Positions 50,441-60,442 of a stretch of DNA of 64,000 nucleotides are shown here, piece after piece. The position numbers and the translations under genes were made by a program. The first letter of the stretch is position 1. Each line of letters starts with the position of its first letter. Origin of the DNA: Suilimivivens sp045586385 (GTDB lineage: Bacteria > Bacillota > Clostridia > Lachnospirales > Lachnospiraceae); contig JAZNAE010000015.1 in the NCBI GenBank assembly GCA_045586385.1, positions 1-64,000 of the forward strand, read 5' to 3'. Below the pieces are notes generated by a model that saw only the letters and a list, made by a program, of their open reading frames with translations, did no database searches and was not told the origin of the DNA.

Positions 50441-50553
50441 AAAATTAACTATAAGGAGAAGTCTGCCGATAAAGTTAATGAAAAGAAAAACTGGGAACAC
50501 GGAGGTTCCTTTTGTAACTAATAAACATATCAATAAATCAAAGGAGTGATGAT

Positions 50554-51348
50554 ATGGGAATTAAATTGAATGTAAATATGAAGCAGGATTATTCGTATCT
50601 GTTTCAGGGACTTTCATCAGGAAATGGCAATAGCCTCGGAAACTTGAATTTCCTTTCAGATTATGCTTCCATCAAAAACGGCAGTTATGGAAAGCTTATG
50701 AAAGCTTATTATGCCAAGGATGATACTGCAAAAGAAGTTGTGTCATCGGCAAAAGCAAATAAAAATAATAAGTTAAACACTTTGGCCTCAGCTGACACAG
50801 CGAAGACACTGTCCGATATTCAGGCCGCTTCCGAAAAATTGAAAGATACAGCGGACGAGCTAATCGCTAAAGGAAAAGATTCCGTATTTGAACAAAAAGA
50901 TATTACGACTACAAATGAAAACGGACATACCACGACGACTAAAGGATATGATGCAGACGCGATTTATAAGAAAGTGAATGAATTTGTCCAGAATTATAAT
51001 TCCCTTCTTGAAAAAGCAGCGGAGTCTAACACAAACAAAATTTTAAATAAATCACTTTCATTAATAAATGTAAGCGCTTCCAATGAAAATCTTTTGGAAA
51101 AAGTGGGAATTACTATTAATGAAGACGATACCCTTTCCGTTGACGAAAAAGCATTTAAGAATGCCAATATGACGACCATCAAATCGTTATTTAACGGAAA
51201 CGCATCTTATGCTTACAGAGTATCTGCACAGGCATCATTAATTGATTTTGCGGCAAGCACGGAAAGCAGTAAGGCAAACACGTACACCATGAACGGAAGT
51301 TACGGCAACACATATTCCAGCGGAAGCATTTTTGATTCCTTGTTCTAA
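50554..51348 (+). CDS. FliD C-terminal-like protein
   Basis: 264 residues. The region from about 140 (VNEFVQNYNSLLEKAA) through VGITINEDDTLSVDEKAFKNANMTTIKSLF resembles the C-terminal domain of the flagellar cap protein FliD. The FliD N-terminal half and other flagellar genes are absent here. The C-terminus is Ser/Asn/Tyr-rich. No signal peptide. Its role is unknown. It has its own promoter and terminator. AAAGGAGTG precedes the ATG. Confidence 0.6.
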   Translation: MGIKLNVNMKQDYSYLFQGLSSGNGNSLGNLNFLSDYASIKNGSYGKLMKAYYAKDDTAKEVVSSAKANKNNKLNTLASADTAKTLSDIQAASEKLKDTADELIAKGKDSVFEQKDITTTNENGHTTTTKGYDADAIYKKVNEFVQNYNSLLEKAAESNTNKILNKSLSLINVSASNENLLEKVGITINEDDTLSVDEKAFKNANMTTIKSLFNGNASYAYRVSAQASLIDFAASTESSKANTYTMNGSYGNTYSSGSIFDSLF

Positions 51349-51372
51349 CTGGAAAGGTAACAGACATTTATG

Positions 51373-51408
51373 TCCGGTGTAGTGTCATAAGCTACACCGG
51401 ATTTTTTT
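51373..51408 (+). terminator. terminator after FliD-like gene
   Basis: Perfect 10-bp stem TCCGGTGTAG / CTACACCGGA with 9-base loop and seven T. Confidence 0.9.
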
Positions 51409-51448
51409 GTCGTAAGACAGATATAAAAGGATAGGAGAGAATGAAAAA

Positions 51449-52414
51449 ATGAATGCAGTTCTAGAGCAAATCAGTAAAATCGGTATTGTGCCGGTGGTAA
51501 AAATTGACAGAGCGGAAGATGCACTTCCTCTTGCGAGGGCGCTTTGTGCAGGTGGGCTTCCCTGCGCGGAGGTTACATTCCGTACCGATGCAGCAGCAGA
51601 GGCTATTAAGGTTATGGTAGACAATTTTCCCGATATGTGTGTGGGAGCAGGTACTGTGCTAAATGCAGCACAGGTAGATGCTGCGGTAGATGCCGGTGCA
51701 AAGTTTATTGTAAGTCCCGGACTTAATCCCAACACCGTAAAATATTGTATTGAAAAGGGCGTACCCGTTACACCCGGTACATCCAGCCCCAGTGATATTG
51801 AGATGGCCATTGAACTTGGGCTTGATGTAGTAAAATTTTTCCCGGCAGAGCAGTCAGGCGGACTTGCTAAAATCAAAGCAATGGCAGCACCTTATGTGAA
51901 TATGAAGTTTATGCCCACAGGCGGAATTAATGCAAAGAATTTAACATCCTACCTGGATTTCCCTAAGATTATTGCCTGCGGCGGATCATGGATGGTTCCC
52001 GGTGACCTCATTAATGCCGGTGAATGGGACAAAATTGAGCAGCTTACACGAGAAGCAGTGCAGACCATGCTTGGGTTTGAATTGGGGCATGTAGGTATCA
52101 ATGCAGAGAACGAAGAAGAGGCAAAAAAAGCAGCAGCAAGATTTTCCTTTATTTTTGGTATGCCTGCAAAAGACGGAAACAGTTCCATATTTGCAGGAAC
52201 AGCAGTAGAGGTAATGAAGAATCCATATCTTGGAAAGAACGGTCACATTGCTATCAGAACAAACTACATCGAAAGAGCAATCAATTACCTTGAGAGCGTT
52301 CTAGGTGTGGAATTTAATGCTGAGTCCGCAAAGAAAGATGCAAAGGGAGCATTAAAAGCAATTTATTTAAATGAAGAAATCGGTGGTTTTGCCGTACATT
52401 TGGTACAGAAGTAA
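51449..52414 (+). CDS. eda: KDPG/KHG aldolase with C-terminal glyoxalase-like domain
   Basis: 321 residues. Residues 1-210 are a complete bifunctional 2-keto-4-hydroxyglutarate/2-keto-3-deoxy-6-phosphogluconate aldolase (Glu in AEVTFRT, Schiff-base Lys in VVKFFPAEQ near 134, PTGGI near 155). It cleaves KDPG to pyruvate and glyceraldehyde-3-phosphate. The extra 110 residues (LGHVGINAENEEEA...GHIAIRTNYIERAINYL...GGFAVHLVQK) look like a VOC/glyoxalase fold, not part of standard Eda. Followed by KDG kinase. Confidence 0.88.
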   Translation: MNAVLEQISKIGIVPVVKIDRAEDALPLARALCAGGLPCAEVTFRTDAAAEAIKVMVDNFPDMCVGAGTVLNAAQVDAAVDAGAKFIVSPGLNPNTVKYCIEKGVPVTPGTSSPSDIEMAIELGLDVVKFFPAEQSGGLAKIKAMAAPYVNMKFMPTGGINAKNLTSYLDFPKIIACGGSWMVPGDLINAGEWDKIEQLTREAVQTMLGFELGHVGINAENEEEAKKAAARFSFIFGMPAKDGNSSIFAGTAVEVMKNPYLGKNGHIAIRTNYIERAINYLESVLGVEFNAESAKKDAKGALKAIYLNEEIGGFAVHLVQK

Positions 52415-52444
52415 ATAAGAGCAAACGGAAAGGAATTTATAACA

Positions 52445-53476
52445 ATGGCAAAAGTAATTACAATGGGCGAAATTATGCTCAGACTATCAACTCCCAACAA
52501 TGAAAAATTTATTCAGGCAGATGAGTTTGATATTAACTATGGCGGCGGTGAAGCAAACGTAGCGGTATCCCTTGCAAACTATGGACATGATGCAGAGTTC
52601 GTAACTGCAGTTCCGGACAATGAAATCGGAGAATGTGCAATTGCAGCACTTCGCAAATACAATGTAGAGACAAAGCATATTGCAAAATGTGGTGAGAGAC
52701 TTGGCATTTACTTTTTGGAAACCGGTTCTGCCATGAGACCCTCCAAGGTAATTTATGACAGGGCACATTCTTCTATTTCTACAGCAACAGAAGCTGATTT
52801 TGACTTTGATGCTATCTTTGAAGGTGCAGATTGGTTCCACTTTACAGGAATTACACCGGCTGTATCCGATGCGGCAGCAGAACTTACCCAAAAGGCATTA
52901 ATTGCTGCTAAAAAGCATGGGGTCAAGGTTTCCGTAGACTTAAATTTCCGTAAGAAATTATGGACATCCGAAAAGGCACAGAAAGTTATGACGGGACTTA
53001 TGAAGTATGTAGATGTTTGTATCGGTAATGAAGAAGATGCAGAACTGGTACTTGGCTTTAAACCCGGTGAAACCGATGTGACAAGTGGTGAGTTAGAACT
53101 TGCCGGATACAAATCCATATTTGAGCAGATGGTAGATAAGTTTAATTTTGAATATTGTGTATCCTCTCTTCGAGTAAGTCATTCTGCTTCCGATAACGGC
53201 TGGTCTGCATGTATCTACTCCAGAGATACGAAGGAATTTTATCATTCCAGAGAATACAGAATCAGTCCTATTGTAGACCGTGTGGGCGGCGGGGATTCTT
53301 TTGCAGGCGGTGTTATCTGTGGTATGGTAGACGGAAAAGATTTTAAGGCAGCGCTCGAGTTTGGCGTAGCTGCGTCTGCATTAAAACACACGATTCCCGG
53401 TGACTTTAACTTGGTATCCAGAAAAGAAGTGGATACATTGGCCGGTGGCGATGCATCGGGCCGTGTGCAGAGATAA
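52445..53476 (+). CDS. kdgK: 2-keto-3-deoxygluconate kinase (PfkB family)
   Basis: 343 residues. N-terminal GEIMLRLS and NYGGGEANVAVSLANYG, and the C-terminal PfkB signature DRVGGGDSFAGGVICGM with the catalytic Asp. It phosphorylates KDG to KDPG, the substrate of the aldolase encoded 30 bases upstream, so the pair forms the end of a uronate/pectin degradation route. Confidence 0.9.
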   Translation: MAKVITMGEIMLRLSTPNNEKFIQADEFDINYGGGEANVAVSLANYGHDAEFVTAVPDNEIGECAIAALRKYNVETKHIAKCGERLGIYFLETGSAMRPSKVIYDRAHSSISTATEADFDFDAIFEGADWFHFTGITPAVSDAAAELTQKALIAAKKHGVKVSVDLNFRKKLWTSEKAQKVMTGLMKYVDVCIGNEEDAELVLGFKPGETDVTSGELELAGYKSIFEQMVDKFNFEYCVSSLRVSHSASDNGWSACIYSRDTKEFYHSREYRISPIVDRVGGGDSFAGGVICGMVDGKDFKAALEFGVAASALKHTIPGDFNLVSRKEVDTLAGGDASGRVQR

Positions 53477-53491
53477 CAATAAAGAAATAGA

Positions 53492-53541
53492 AATATCCTC
53501 TTTTGTCAAATTACAGGGATGGCAAAGAGGATATTTTTTTA
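53492..53541 (+). terminator. terminator of eda-kdgK operon
   Basis: 12-bp stem AATATCCTCTTT / AAAGAGGATATT around a 20-base loop, then a run of T. Confidence 0.85.
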
Positions 53542-53584
53542 ATTTTCTGACAAAAGAGAAAATGGGAAATAGGGCCTAATACGG

Positions 53585-53613
53585 TTGCAAAAAAAATGTA
53601 TAAATGTTATATT
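53585..53613 (+). promoter_or_regulatory. promoter of lipoprotein gene
   Basis: TTGCAA (53585-53590), 17-base spacer, TATATT (53608-53613), 54 bases before the ATG. Confidence 0.6.
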
Positions 53614-53667
53614 ACTGACTGTTGTGAAAAAGGCGGTAGAAAATCGTCAAGATTTAGGAGGAGAATT

Positions 53668-54378
53668 ATGAAAAAGAAATTAGCAGTATTGGTACTTGCT
53701 GCAAGCATGGTATTATGTGCATGTGGCGCAGAAGCAGAAACTGACGCAGAAGTAAGCGTAGAGGTTGAAGCAGAAGAAGAGGCAGAAGCAGAAGAAACTG
53801 AAGTGGAAGAAGAAGCAACTGAAGAAGAAACAGAAGAAACTGCAGGTTTTGTGAAAGGTTCTGTTACAGAAACAGGATGGGAAAGCGAATGGATCGGTAT
53901 CCGTTATACATGTCCTGAAGGAATGACTATGGCAACTGATGAAGAACTGAATGAAGTTATGGGACTTGGTCAGGAAATGCTTTCCGAAGACTTCACAGAA
54001 GCACAGCTTAAATATGCTGAACTTGCAACTGTATATGAAATGATGTGTAGTGACGAAACGGGTGCAACTAACATTATGGTTTCTGTAGAAAAACTTCCCA
54101 TGGAATTAACTGCAGATCAGTATATTGAAGCTGTAGAACAGCAGTTATCTGCGGTATCTGCTATTACATATGAAACTGTTAATAATGGTGAAGTAGTAGC
54201 TATCGGTGGTGTTGACTTTACTAAGTTAGAATGTACCGCTGATTATGAAGGTGTAGTTATGCATCAGGATTACTATGTAACTATGATTGAAGACAGAGCA
54301 GTAGCAGCGGTAGTTACCTATATTGATGAAACAGCTGCAGCAGCAGATGCAATCATGAATGGATTTGCTGCTTACTAA
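53668..54378 (+). CDS. lipoprotein with acidic linker
   Basis: 236 residues from ATG 53668 (AGGAGGAG upstream). The signal peptide ends in LCAC with lipidation Cys at about 20. Next comes an extremely acidic Glu/Thr linker (about 22-62), then a compact extracellular domain (WESEWIGIRYTCPEGM...). Widespread among Lachnospiraceae-type genomes as hypothetical lipoproteins. Function unknown. Own promoter and terminator. Confidence 0.7.
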   Translation: MKKKLAVLVLAASMVLCACGAEAETDAEVSVEVEAEEEAEAEETEVEEEATEEETEETAGFVKGSVTETGWESEWIGIRYTCPEGMTMATDEELNEVMGLGQEMLSEDFTEAQLKYAELATVYEMMCSDETGATNIMVSVEKLPMELTADQYIEAVEQQLSAVSAITYETVNNGEVVAIGGVDFTKLECTADYEGVVMHQDYYVTMIEDRAVAAVVTYIDETAAAADAIMNGFAAY

Positions 54379-54409
54379 TTAGTTTTACGAATTTGTTAAT
54401 CATCTATCT

Positions 54410-54444
54410 AACCCGTAAGGTATAGAATACCTTGCGGGTTTTTT
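54410..54444 (+). terminator. terminator after lipoprotein gene
   Basis: 13-bp stem AACCCGTAAGGTA / TACCTTGCGGGTT with five-base loop and a T run. Confidence 0.9.
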
Positions 54445-54537
54445 GTTGCATTTCTTCACGGGACAGTCACGAAAAGTAACATGACGGATATAATATCATA
54501 AAGACACAAATCCGCATATTTGGCGGAAGGGGTGATT

Positions 54538-55326
54538 ATGGAGCAAGCAATTCTTTGGGCTTTTCTTGGAACAGGATTTACTTTTGTTATGACTGTATTA
54601 GGCGCGGGAATAGTGATTTTTTGCAAAAAAGAGATGAATAAGAATATTCAGAATGCTTTTTTGGGCTTTGCATCCGGTGTAATGCTTGCCGCTATGGTTT
54701 GGTCATTGTTAATTCCTGCCATAGAAAGAGCAGAAGAATTGGAAAATATTGGTTGGATTCCGGCTGCGGGAGGGTTTATATTCGGCGGAATTTTTTTAAT
54801 GTTAATTGATTATGCAATAAGATGTTATTATTTCAAGGAGCAGAGGGATGCCAATCCGTTTAGACATAGAACCACATTGTTGATATTGGCGGTTACGCTT
54901 CATAATATACCCGAAGGAATGGCAGTAGGGCTTGCTTTTGCCATAGCGATACAACAATCAGAGAATGCATCATTATTTGCAGGCGCATTTGCATTGGCAC
55001 TCGGTATGGGAATTCAAAATTTTCCGGAAGGAGCAGCAGTGTCCTTACCGCTTAGACAGTCAGGAATGAGCCGGAAAAAGTCTTTTGTTATGGGGATCTT
55101 ATCAGGTGTGGTAGAGCTTATTTTTGGTGTGGGGATTACACTTCTTGCAGCGTGGATTACGCCTTTTATGCCGTGGTTTCTTTCTTTTGCTGCGGGAGCG
55201 ATGCTTTATGTAGTGGTAAAAGAATTGATACCCGAGGCAACAAGCGGCACTAAGCCGAGTGTGGGCGTTTTGGGAATTATGATAGGATTTATGATAATGA
55301 TGATTCTGGATGTGGCGCTTGGATGA
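54538..55326 (+). CDS. ZIP-family metal transporter
   Basis: 262 residues from ATG 54538 (AAGGGGTG upstream). Eight hydrophobic helices with the paired metal-site motifs HNIPEG (near 121) and QNFPEG (near 161) of GufA/ZupT-type ZIP proteins. These import Zn2+ or other divalent cations. The second motif has Gln in place of His, a common subgroup variant. No metal regulator site was identified upstream. Confidence 0.88.
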   Translation: MEQAILWAFLGTGFTFVMTVLGAGIVIFCKKEMNKNIQNAFLGFASGVMLAAMVWSLLIPAIERAEELENIGWIPAAGGFIFGGIFLMLIDYAIRCYYFKEQRDANPFRHRTTLLILAVTLHNIPEGMAVGLAFAIAIQQSENASLFAGAFALALGMGIQNFPEGAAVSLPLRQSGMSRKKSFVMGILSGVVELIFGVGITLLAAWITPFMPWFLSFAAGAMLYVVVKELIPEATSGTKPSVGVLGIMIGFMIMMILDVALG

Positions 55327-55362
55327 TACTTTGTGTAAAAACAGAATTGTGCAAAATGACGA

Positions 55363-55391
55363 TTGACAGTCAATATGTAATTTGTTAAGAT
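55363..55391 (+). promoter_or_regulatory. promoter of the type VII secretion operon
   Basis: TTGACA (55363-55368), 17-base spacer, TAAGAT (55386-55391), about 105 bases before essC. No terminator separates the following eight genes, so the whole locus can be one transcript. Confidence 0.7.
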
Positions 55392-55495
55392 GAGTTCACT
55401 TCAAAATTTCTTTTAATATATTTTTAATCTAAATTCTGATAACTTTCTGGAAGTTCAGAAAATTACCCAACTGATTTAAAAAAGGATAGCAGGAG

Positions 55496-58400
55496 GTGAA
55501 GGTCTGTTTGTCGACTCATGGAAAAGAGCGGAAGGACTTGAATGTGTACCTTTATTTTTACACAAAAGATGTATACTTTCGTGAAAAGAAAAACTTTGAT
55601 ACCGAGGAGATGCTGTGGATAGAGATATCAGCAGAAAAACTGGGTACAATGGGACCATTAAAGATAAAAATAGAGAGAGGTAAAAGCGGTTTTTATATTT
55701 ATGGTGATAAAGAAACAAGCGGAAATTTTGCATTTTTAAAAACAGAGGATGGACAAACTGTTTTTCTGGTTATAGCAGAAGGAAAAGAAAAATTGGGCCT
55801 TTGTAGTAGAATTCAAATGCAATATGATGCGGTAGTGGTTGTGGGGAGTAGCTACTTAAGTGATATTTTTTATGAGTATGAAACATTCATAAGTGAAAGG
55901 ATGTTTACCATAGAAAAATCAGGTAATAGATTCCGGCTGTGCGGAATGTCTCTTGATAAAGGCAGAAAAGAGAGCGGAGCCGTTTATGTAAATGGAGAGG
56001 CTATAGATGAAGATATTACCTTACAGGTAGGGGATACGATTGTATTACAGGGGCTTTCAATTTTACTATTGCATGATATGTTGCTTTGTACTTGTTTCTA
56101 CGGTACTATGCGTGTGGCCCGGAGTATCACTGTTACAACCATAAATAAGTGCAATTTACGGGGGGAACAAAGGAGAGAAGACCTGGAAAGTGTTATGGCG
56201 ACGGATAGAAATCTACATATGGGAGAGGTGGAAGTGGAGCGTCCACAGGCCGAAATAAAGCAGACCAATCACCCCTTTGTTTTGACAATGGGGCCAACAG
56301 CTACGATGATATTGCCTGTATTGCTCATGACCTATGTGGGAACGAAAGTGTCCGGGAATACCGGTTACTATCAGGTTACGATATGGATGACAATTGCCTC
56401 AGTAATTCTCAGTACGTTCTGGACATCTGTCAACTACATTTACAGAAAAATGATTACAAGAAAAGAAGAAAGAGAGAGAAGAAATTCTTATAAAGAATAT
56501 TTGAACCGGCTCAAGGAGTATATGGAAGTATGCATGAAAGAAAACAGGGAAACGATGCTACTGCAATATCCTTCGTATCAATTTTTCTTAGGAGATGAGG
56601 GAAGAGGAAAAGTGCTTTGGAGCAAAGGATATGAAAGAAGCAGCACATGTTTTATAAGGTTGGGATTAGGTGAGAGTTTATTTCAAATATCTGTAAAAAT
56701 GCCGGGAGGAAAACAGGAACTGTGCACAGATGATTTGCTTAAGGATGCCTATCAACTGTCGGAAACATACAGATACATAGAGGATGTACCGGTTGGAATT
56801 GATTTGATGGAGGCAGGAAACGTAAGTTATGTGGGAGAGAATGTTTATACAGTAGTGATGCAAAGTGTCATACAACTGATAGCTAGACATGATGGAAGAA
56901 ATATGAAGATAGCCTTTTTCTATAATGATGAGTGTAGACAAGAGCAAAATATGGCACAGTGCTTCAAGTGGCTTCCACATGTTTGGAATGCGGAAAAAAA
57001 CATACGTTTCCTGGCAGGAAATGAGGCGGAAGCAGATGAAATCATATCTTATCTTTCCAAGAAATTCGGTAATGAGACAGAAGAAGATGTAAAAGTAAAA
57101 TATGTAATAATTGCGTCAAATGAGAAACTTGTAAGGGCCGGGAGTATAGATAAAATAAGCAAAATGTCTGTGGACAAGTCAGAAGTCCGCACAATATATA
57201 TAGGGAAAAAGAGAGAAAGTATTCCGGTGGAATGCAGTCATGTAGTGGATGTGGATAGGGAAAGGATATGTTGGCAGGAAGACGGAAAAATAATGGAACA
57301 GTCGCTAAGACCGGAAGTGTGTGTGGCTACGCAGGCTGATACATATATGAGGAAAATGGCATGTAAAGAGACCGGTAGTATGGGTGGAGAAAAATGGAAT
57401 AATCAGCTTTCTTTTTTAGAACTGTATGGTTGTGAAAAAGTGGAAGAATTGAATTGTTCACTGCGTTGGAGGGAGAACCGTACAAAAAATAAGATACGGG
57501 TTCCAATCGGCAAAGAAAAAGGCGATAAGTTGATTTGTCTGGATATCCATGAAAAAGCGCATGGCCCCCACGGTCTTGTAGCAGGAACAACAGGTTCCGG
57601 AAAAAGTGAGTTGTTACAGACATATCTGTTGTCATTAGCAGTTTCTTTTAGTCCAGAGGATATCAATTTTTTTATTATTGATTATAAAGGGGGCGGAATG
57701 GGAGATGCATTAAAAAAACTTCCGCATTGCAGTGGAGTAATATCCAATTTATCCGGAAGACAAATCAGAAGGGCACTGGCGGCTATTAAAAGTGAAAATA
57801 CCAGAAGGCAGATGTGCTTTCATAAAGCAGGAGTCAGCCATATTGAGGAATATGCAGAACTATATAAGGCCGGTATAAAAGAAGAACCCATACCGCATCT
57901 TCTGATTGTTGTGGATGAATTTGCAGAATTGAAAAAAGAAGAACCGGAATTTATGAAAGAAATAATCAGTGTGTCACAGGTGGGACGGAGTCTGGGGATA
58001 CATTTGATTTTGGCAACACAGAAACCGGCGGGGACGGTAGACGACAAAATATGGAGCAATACCAGATTCAGATTATGTCTGCGGGTGGCGGATAAGCAGG
58101 ATAGTCATGATATGCTTCACAGATCTGATGCAGCATATCTGACAGTTGCCGGCAGAGGATATATGCAGGTGGGAAATAATGAATTATTTACTGAGTTTCA
58201 GACCGGATACAGTAAAGCACTTTACCTACCGATACGTCAGAGGGGAGAAACTGCATTTGTCACAAATACAGGAAGCCGGATAAAGCTTCTGGATAAAGAA
58301 ATGGAAAAGAAACAAAGGCAATTGGAATGTATTGTTGCATATATAAATGAAACCTTTGTTAAGAATGTTTATAAAAGTGCAGAAATGCTTTGGATGCCGG

Positions 58401-59878
58401 AACTTTCAAAACAAGTTGTGCTGTCAGATGGAAGTTTGGACAGCTGTGGAGAAATTTGTCTGGGAATTTGTGATCATGTCAGGGAGCGAAAGCAACTTCC
58501 GGTATATTATAATCCGGTCAGAGACGGACACTTGTGCTTATGCGGCGGGCCGGCAAGTGGGAAAAGTACATTTTTACAGACTGTATTGTGGCAACTATGT
58601 AACGGAAATAATACAGATGAGGCTCAGTTTTTACTGATAGCTTCTGATTATGCGGGGCTTAATTGCTTTGAAAATATGCCACACTGTATAGGAATCATGA
58701 AGTCTGCAGAGGAAGCAGAGTGCTTCTTCTATCATTTAAAATCTCTTTTTTATCAACGGAAACATCTGTTAGAGGGCATAAACTATGTCCAATATCAAAG
58801 GAAACAATCAAAAAAAATACCACAAGTATATATTGTAATCGATGGTTACGGAAACTTTCGTGAGCTGACACAGGATGCATATGCATGGATGATAGAAAAA
58901 ATAGCAAGCGAAGGCCTTAATTATGGGATTTATTTAGTGATAACAGCATCAGCAGTAGGAAATACGGAAGTGCCTATAAAGCTGTTTGAGAAAATAAAAA
59001 CAACAGTTGCACTTGCGGTAACTGAAAGTACAACTTACGGTGATGTGCTTAGAAGGTATCAGATAAGTATATTTCCTGCACAAGATTGCAAAGGACGTGG
59101 CTTATGCAAATTCGGTGATGAAATACTGGAATTTCAAGTGCCTTTGATAGCCGAGGAGGATGATTACGAAAGAATTCAAAGGATAGAAGAAAGAGCCCGG
59201 ATGCTATCGGAAAAGGAAAGCGCAGCACAGAAATTTCCAAAACTGCCGAAAGTTCCTAAATTCGAGGTGCTATATAAGCAATTTAAAAAAGAACAAGAGG
59301 GAAAGGAAAACAGAATCCCTATCGGTTATCATAAGCAAAGCGCAAATGTAGAGGTCTTTCCTTTTTCTAAGTTGCCCTTCGTAATAACAGGTGTAGCAGG
59401 GAGCGGAAAGAAAATGCTTCTTAGCATCATGATGAAAGCGTTACATAAACAAGGTATCCCGGTTTATTTGTATGATACGGAGGAGCAAATGGAGAAATAT
59501 GATGTCGGTTTTGCAACTGCTGTTACAAAAGAAAAGCTTGAAGGAGGAGAACTGTGGAAACAAAAGAACGCAGTATTGGCAATCGGTAATTTGACAAATT
59601 TTGTGAAAGAGATACCGTTTTACCATGTTTCATTTCCTATCATAGCAATTAATCATACAGAAGAGGAAATGAAAGTGATAGGGAACCCTTGGTTTGAAGA
59701 AATTACAAAAAATCAGTGCGGAATTTGTTTGGGAACAATTCCGGGAAATCAAAAAACATTAAGTTTTGATGACTTGGGATATGAGCAGATGTGTAAAAAA
59801 GTACCGCCGGGATATGGATATTTAAAGAGCGGTACGGGCGAGGCTACGAAGCAGATTTACTTGGTAAGGGAGGGATAA
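55496..59878 (+). CDS. essC: EssC-type FtsK/SpoIIIE ATPase of type VII secretion
   Basis: 1460 residues. The N-terminal part (1-215) has FHA-like beta domains, followed by two membrane helices (about 268-310). Three P-loop domains follow: GTTGSGKSE near 698 with VVDEFAEL as Walker B, GPASGKST near 1017, and a degenerate GVAGSGKKM near 1299. This is the motor of Firmicutes ESX-type export. The GTG start abuts AGGAGG; TTG 55508 is better spaced. Followed by a YukD-like gene after 2 bases. Confidence 0.9.
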   Translation: MKVCLSTHGKERKDLNVYLYFYTKDVYFREKKNFDTEEMLWIEISAEKLGTMGPLKIKIERGKSGFYIYGDKETSGNFAFLKTEDGQTVFLVIAEGKEKLGLCSRIQMQYDAVVVVGSSYLSDIFYEYETFISERMFTIEKSGNRFRLCGMSLDKGRKESGAVYVNGEAIDEDITLQVGDTIVLQGLSILLLHDMLLCTCFYGTMRVARSITVTTINKCNLRGEQRREDLESVMATDRNLHMGEVEVERPQAEIKQTNHPFVLTMGPTATMILPVLLMTYVGTKVSGNTGYYQVTIWMTIASVILSTFWTSVNYIYRKMITRKEERERRNSYKEYLNRLKEYMEVCMKENRETMLLQYPSYQFFLGDEGRGKVLWSKGYERSSTCFIRLGLGESLFQISVKMPGGKQELCTDDLLKDAYQLSETYRYIEDVPVGIDLMEAGNVSYVGENVYTVVMQSVIQLIARHDGRNMKIAFFYNDECRQEQNMAQCFKWLPHVWNAEKNIRFLAGNEAEADEIISYLSKKFGNETEEDVKVKYVIIASNEKLVRAGSIDKISKMSVDKSEVRTIYIGKKRESIPVECSHVVDVDRERICWQEDGKIMEQSLRPEVCVATQADTYMRKMACKETGSMGGEKWNNQLSFLELYGCEKVEELNCSLRWRENRTKNKIRVPIGKEKGDKLICLDIHEKAHGPHGLVAGTTGSGKSELLQTYLLSLAVSFSPEDINFFIIDYKGGGMGDALKKLPHCSGVISNLSGRQIRRALAAIKSENTRRQMCFHKAGVSHIEEYAELYKAGIKEEPIPHLLIVVDEFAELKKEEPEFMKEIISVSQVGRSLGIHLILATQKPAGTVDDKIWSNTRFRLCLRVADKQDSHDMLHRSDAAYLTVAGRGYMQVGNNELFTEFQTGYSKALYLPIRQRGETAFVTNTGSRIKLLDKEMEKKQRQLECIVAYINETFVKNVYKSAEMLWMPELSKQVVLSDGSLDSCGEICLGICDHVRERKQLPVYYNPVRDGHLCLCGGPASGKSTFLQTVLWQLCNGNNTDEAQFLLIASDYAGLNCFENMPHCIGIMKSAEEAECFFYHLKSLFYQRKHLLEGINYVQYQRKQSKKIPQVYIVIDGYGNFRELTQDAYAWMIEKIASEGLNYGIYLVITASAVGNTEVPIKLFEKIKTTVALAVTESTTYGDVLRRYQISIFPAQDCKGRGLCKFGDEILEFQVPLIAEEDDYERIQRIEERARMLSEKESAAQKFPKLPKVPKFEVLYKQFKKEQEGKENRIPIGYHKQSANVEVFPFSKLPFVITGVAGSGKKMLLSIMMKALHKQGIPVYLYDTEEQMEKYDVGFATAVTKEKLEGGELWKQKNAVLAIGNLTNFVKEIPFYHVSFPIIAINHTEEEMKVIGNPWFEEITKNQCGICLGTIPGNQKTLSFDDLGYEQMCKKVPPGYGYLKSGTGEATKQIYLVREG

Positions 59879-59880
59879 AG

Positions 59881-60126
59881 ATGATTATGGTGGATGTCAA
59901 GGTACCGGAAACCGGACAGGTATATGATTTTGAGTTGGATGAGGAAAAGAAAGTAGAAACCTTACTAAGAGAGATCGTGCAACTGATTGCAGATAGAGAA
60001 AATCTTTCTATACAAGAAGACTGTTTGCTTGTCCTTTATGCATTTCAAAACGAAGAAATATTAAATAGCAATCAGACATTGAAAGAACAGGGCGTAAGAA
60101 GTGGGGACCGGCTAATATTATTTTGA
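59881..60126 (+). CDS. YukD/EsaB ubiquitin-like T7SS protein
   Basis: 81 residues with ubiquitin-like beta-grasp layout (VDVKVPETGQVYDFELDEEKKVETLL...GVRSGDRLILF), including the conserved final GDRLIL. It is a standard accessory of Firmicutes T7SS, cytosolic, and partners with the secretion complex. It starts right after essC. Confidence 0.85.
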   Translation: MIMVDVKVPETGQVYDFELDEEKKVETLLREIVQLIADRENLSIQEDCLLVLYAFQNEEILNSNQTLKEQGVRSGDRLILF

Positions 60127-60142
60127 AGGGAGAACAGAGAAG

Positions 60143-60442
60143 ATGGAGGAAGAGAACGTACAATTTTGCGGAAGAGAAATGAAAGAGATACAGGAACAAT
60201 ATATGTCATCGATTACGGATTTGTACGATGCATTAAGACTGTATGAAACAGAAAATGATTACTTGTCAGGCATGTGGAAAGGAGATGCGGCAACAACTTT
60301 TTTTGATGGGCAAAAAAAGTTCCGGGATCAGTTAAGTGCCGGTATGCAAAAGACAGAACGATTAATTATGGCACTTATGCAAACAGAAAAAGTTTTTGAA
60401 CAGGGAGAAAAAGAAATCTCCGGAATGTTGGAGGGCACATGA
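60143..60442 (+). CDS. WXG100-like protein 1
   Basis: 99 residues, two predicted helices with a WKG turn (W45). No C-terminal YxxxD/E export motif. It overlaps the next gene by 4 bases. May act as a partner rather than a substrate. Confidence 0.7.
   Translation: MEEENVQFCGREMKEIQEQYMSSITDLYDALRLYETENDYLSGMWKGDAATTFFDGQKKFRDQLSAGMQKTERLIMALMQTEKVFEQGEKEISGMLEGT

Noticed and set aside
50012..50533. A 173-codon minus-strand frame and two plus-strand frames across the 54-bp repeats
   Set aside because: The repeat length is a multiple of three, so every frame stays open by chance. No ribosome site or family match supports any of them apart from the integrase remnant at one edge.
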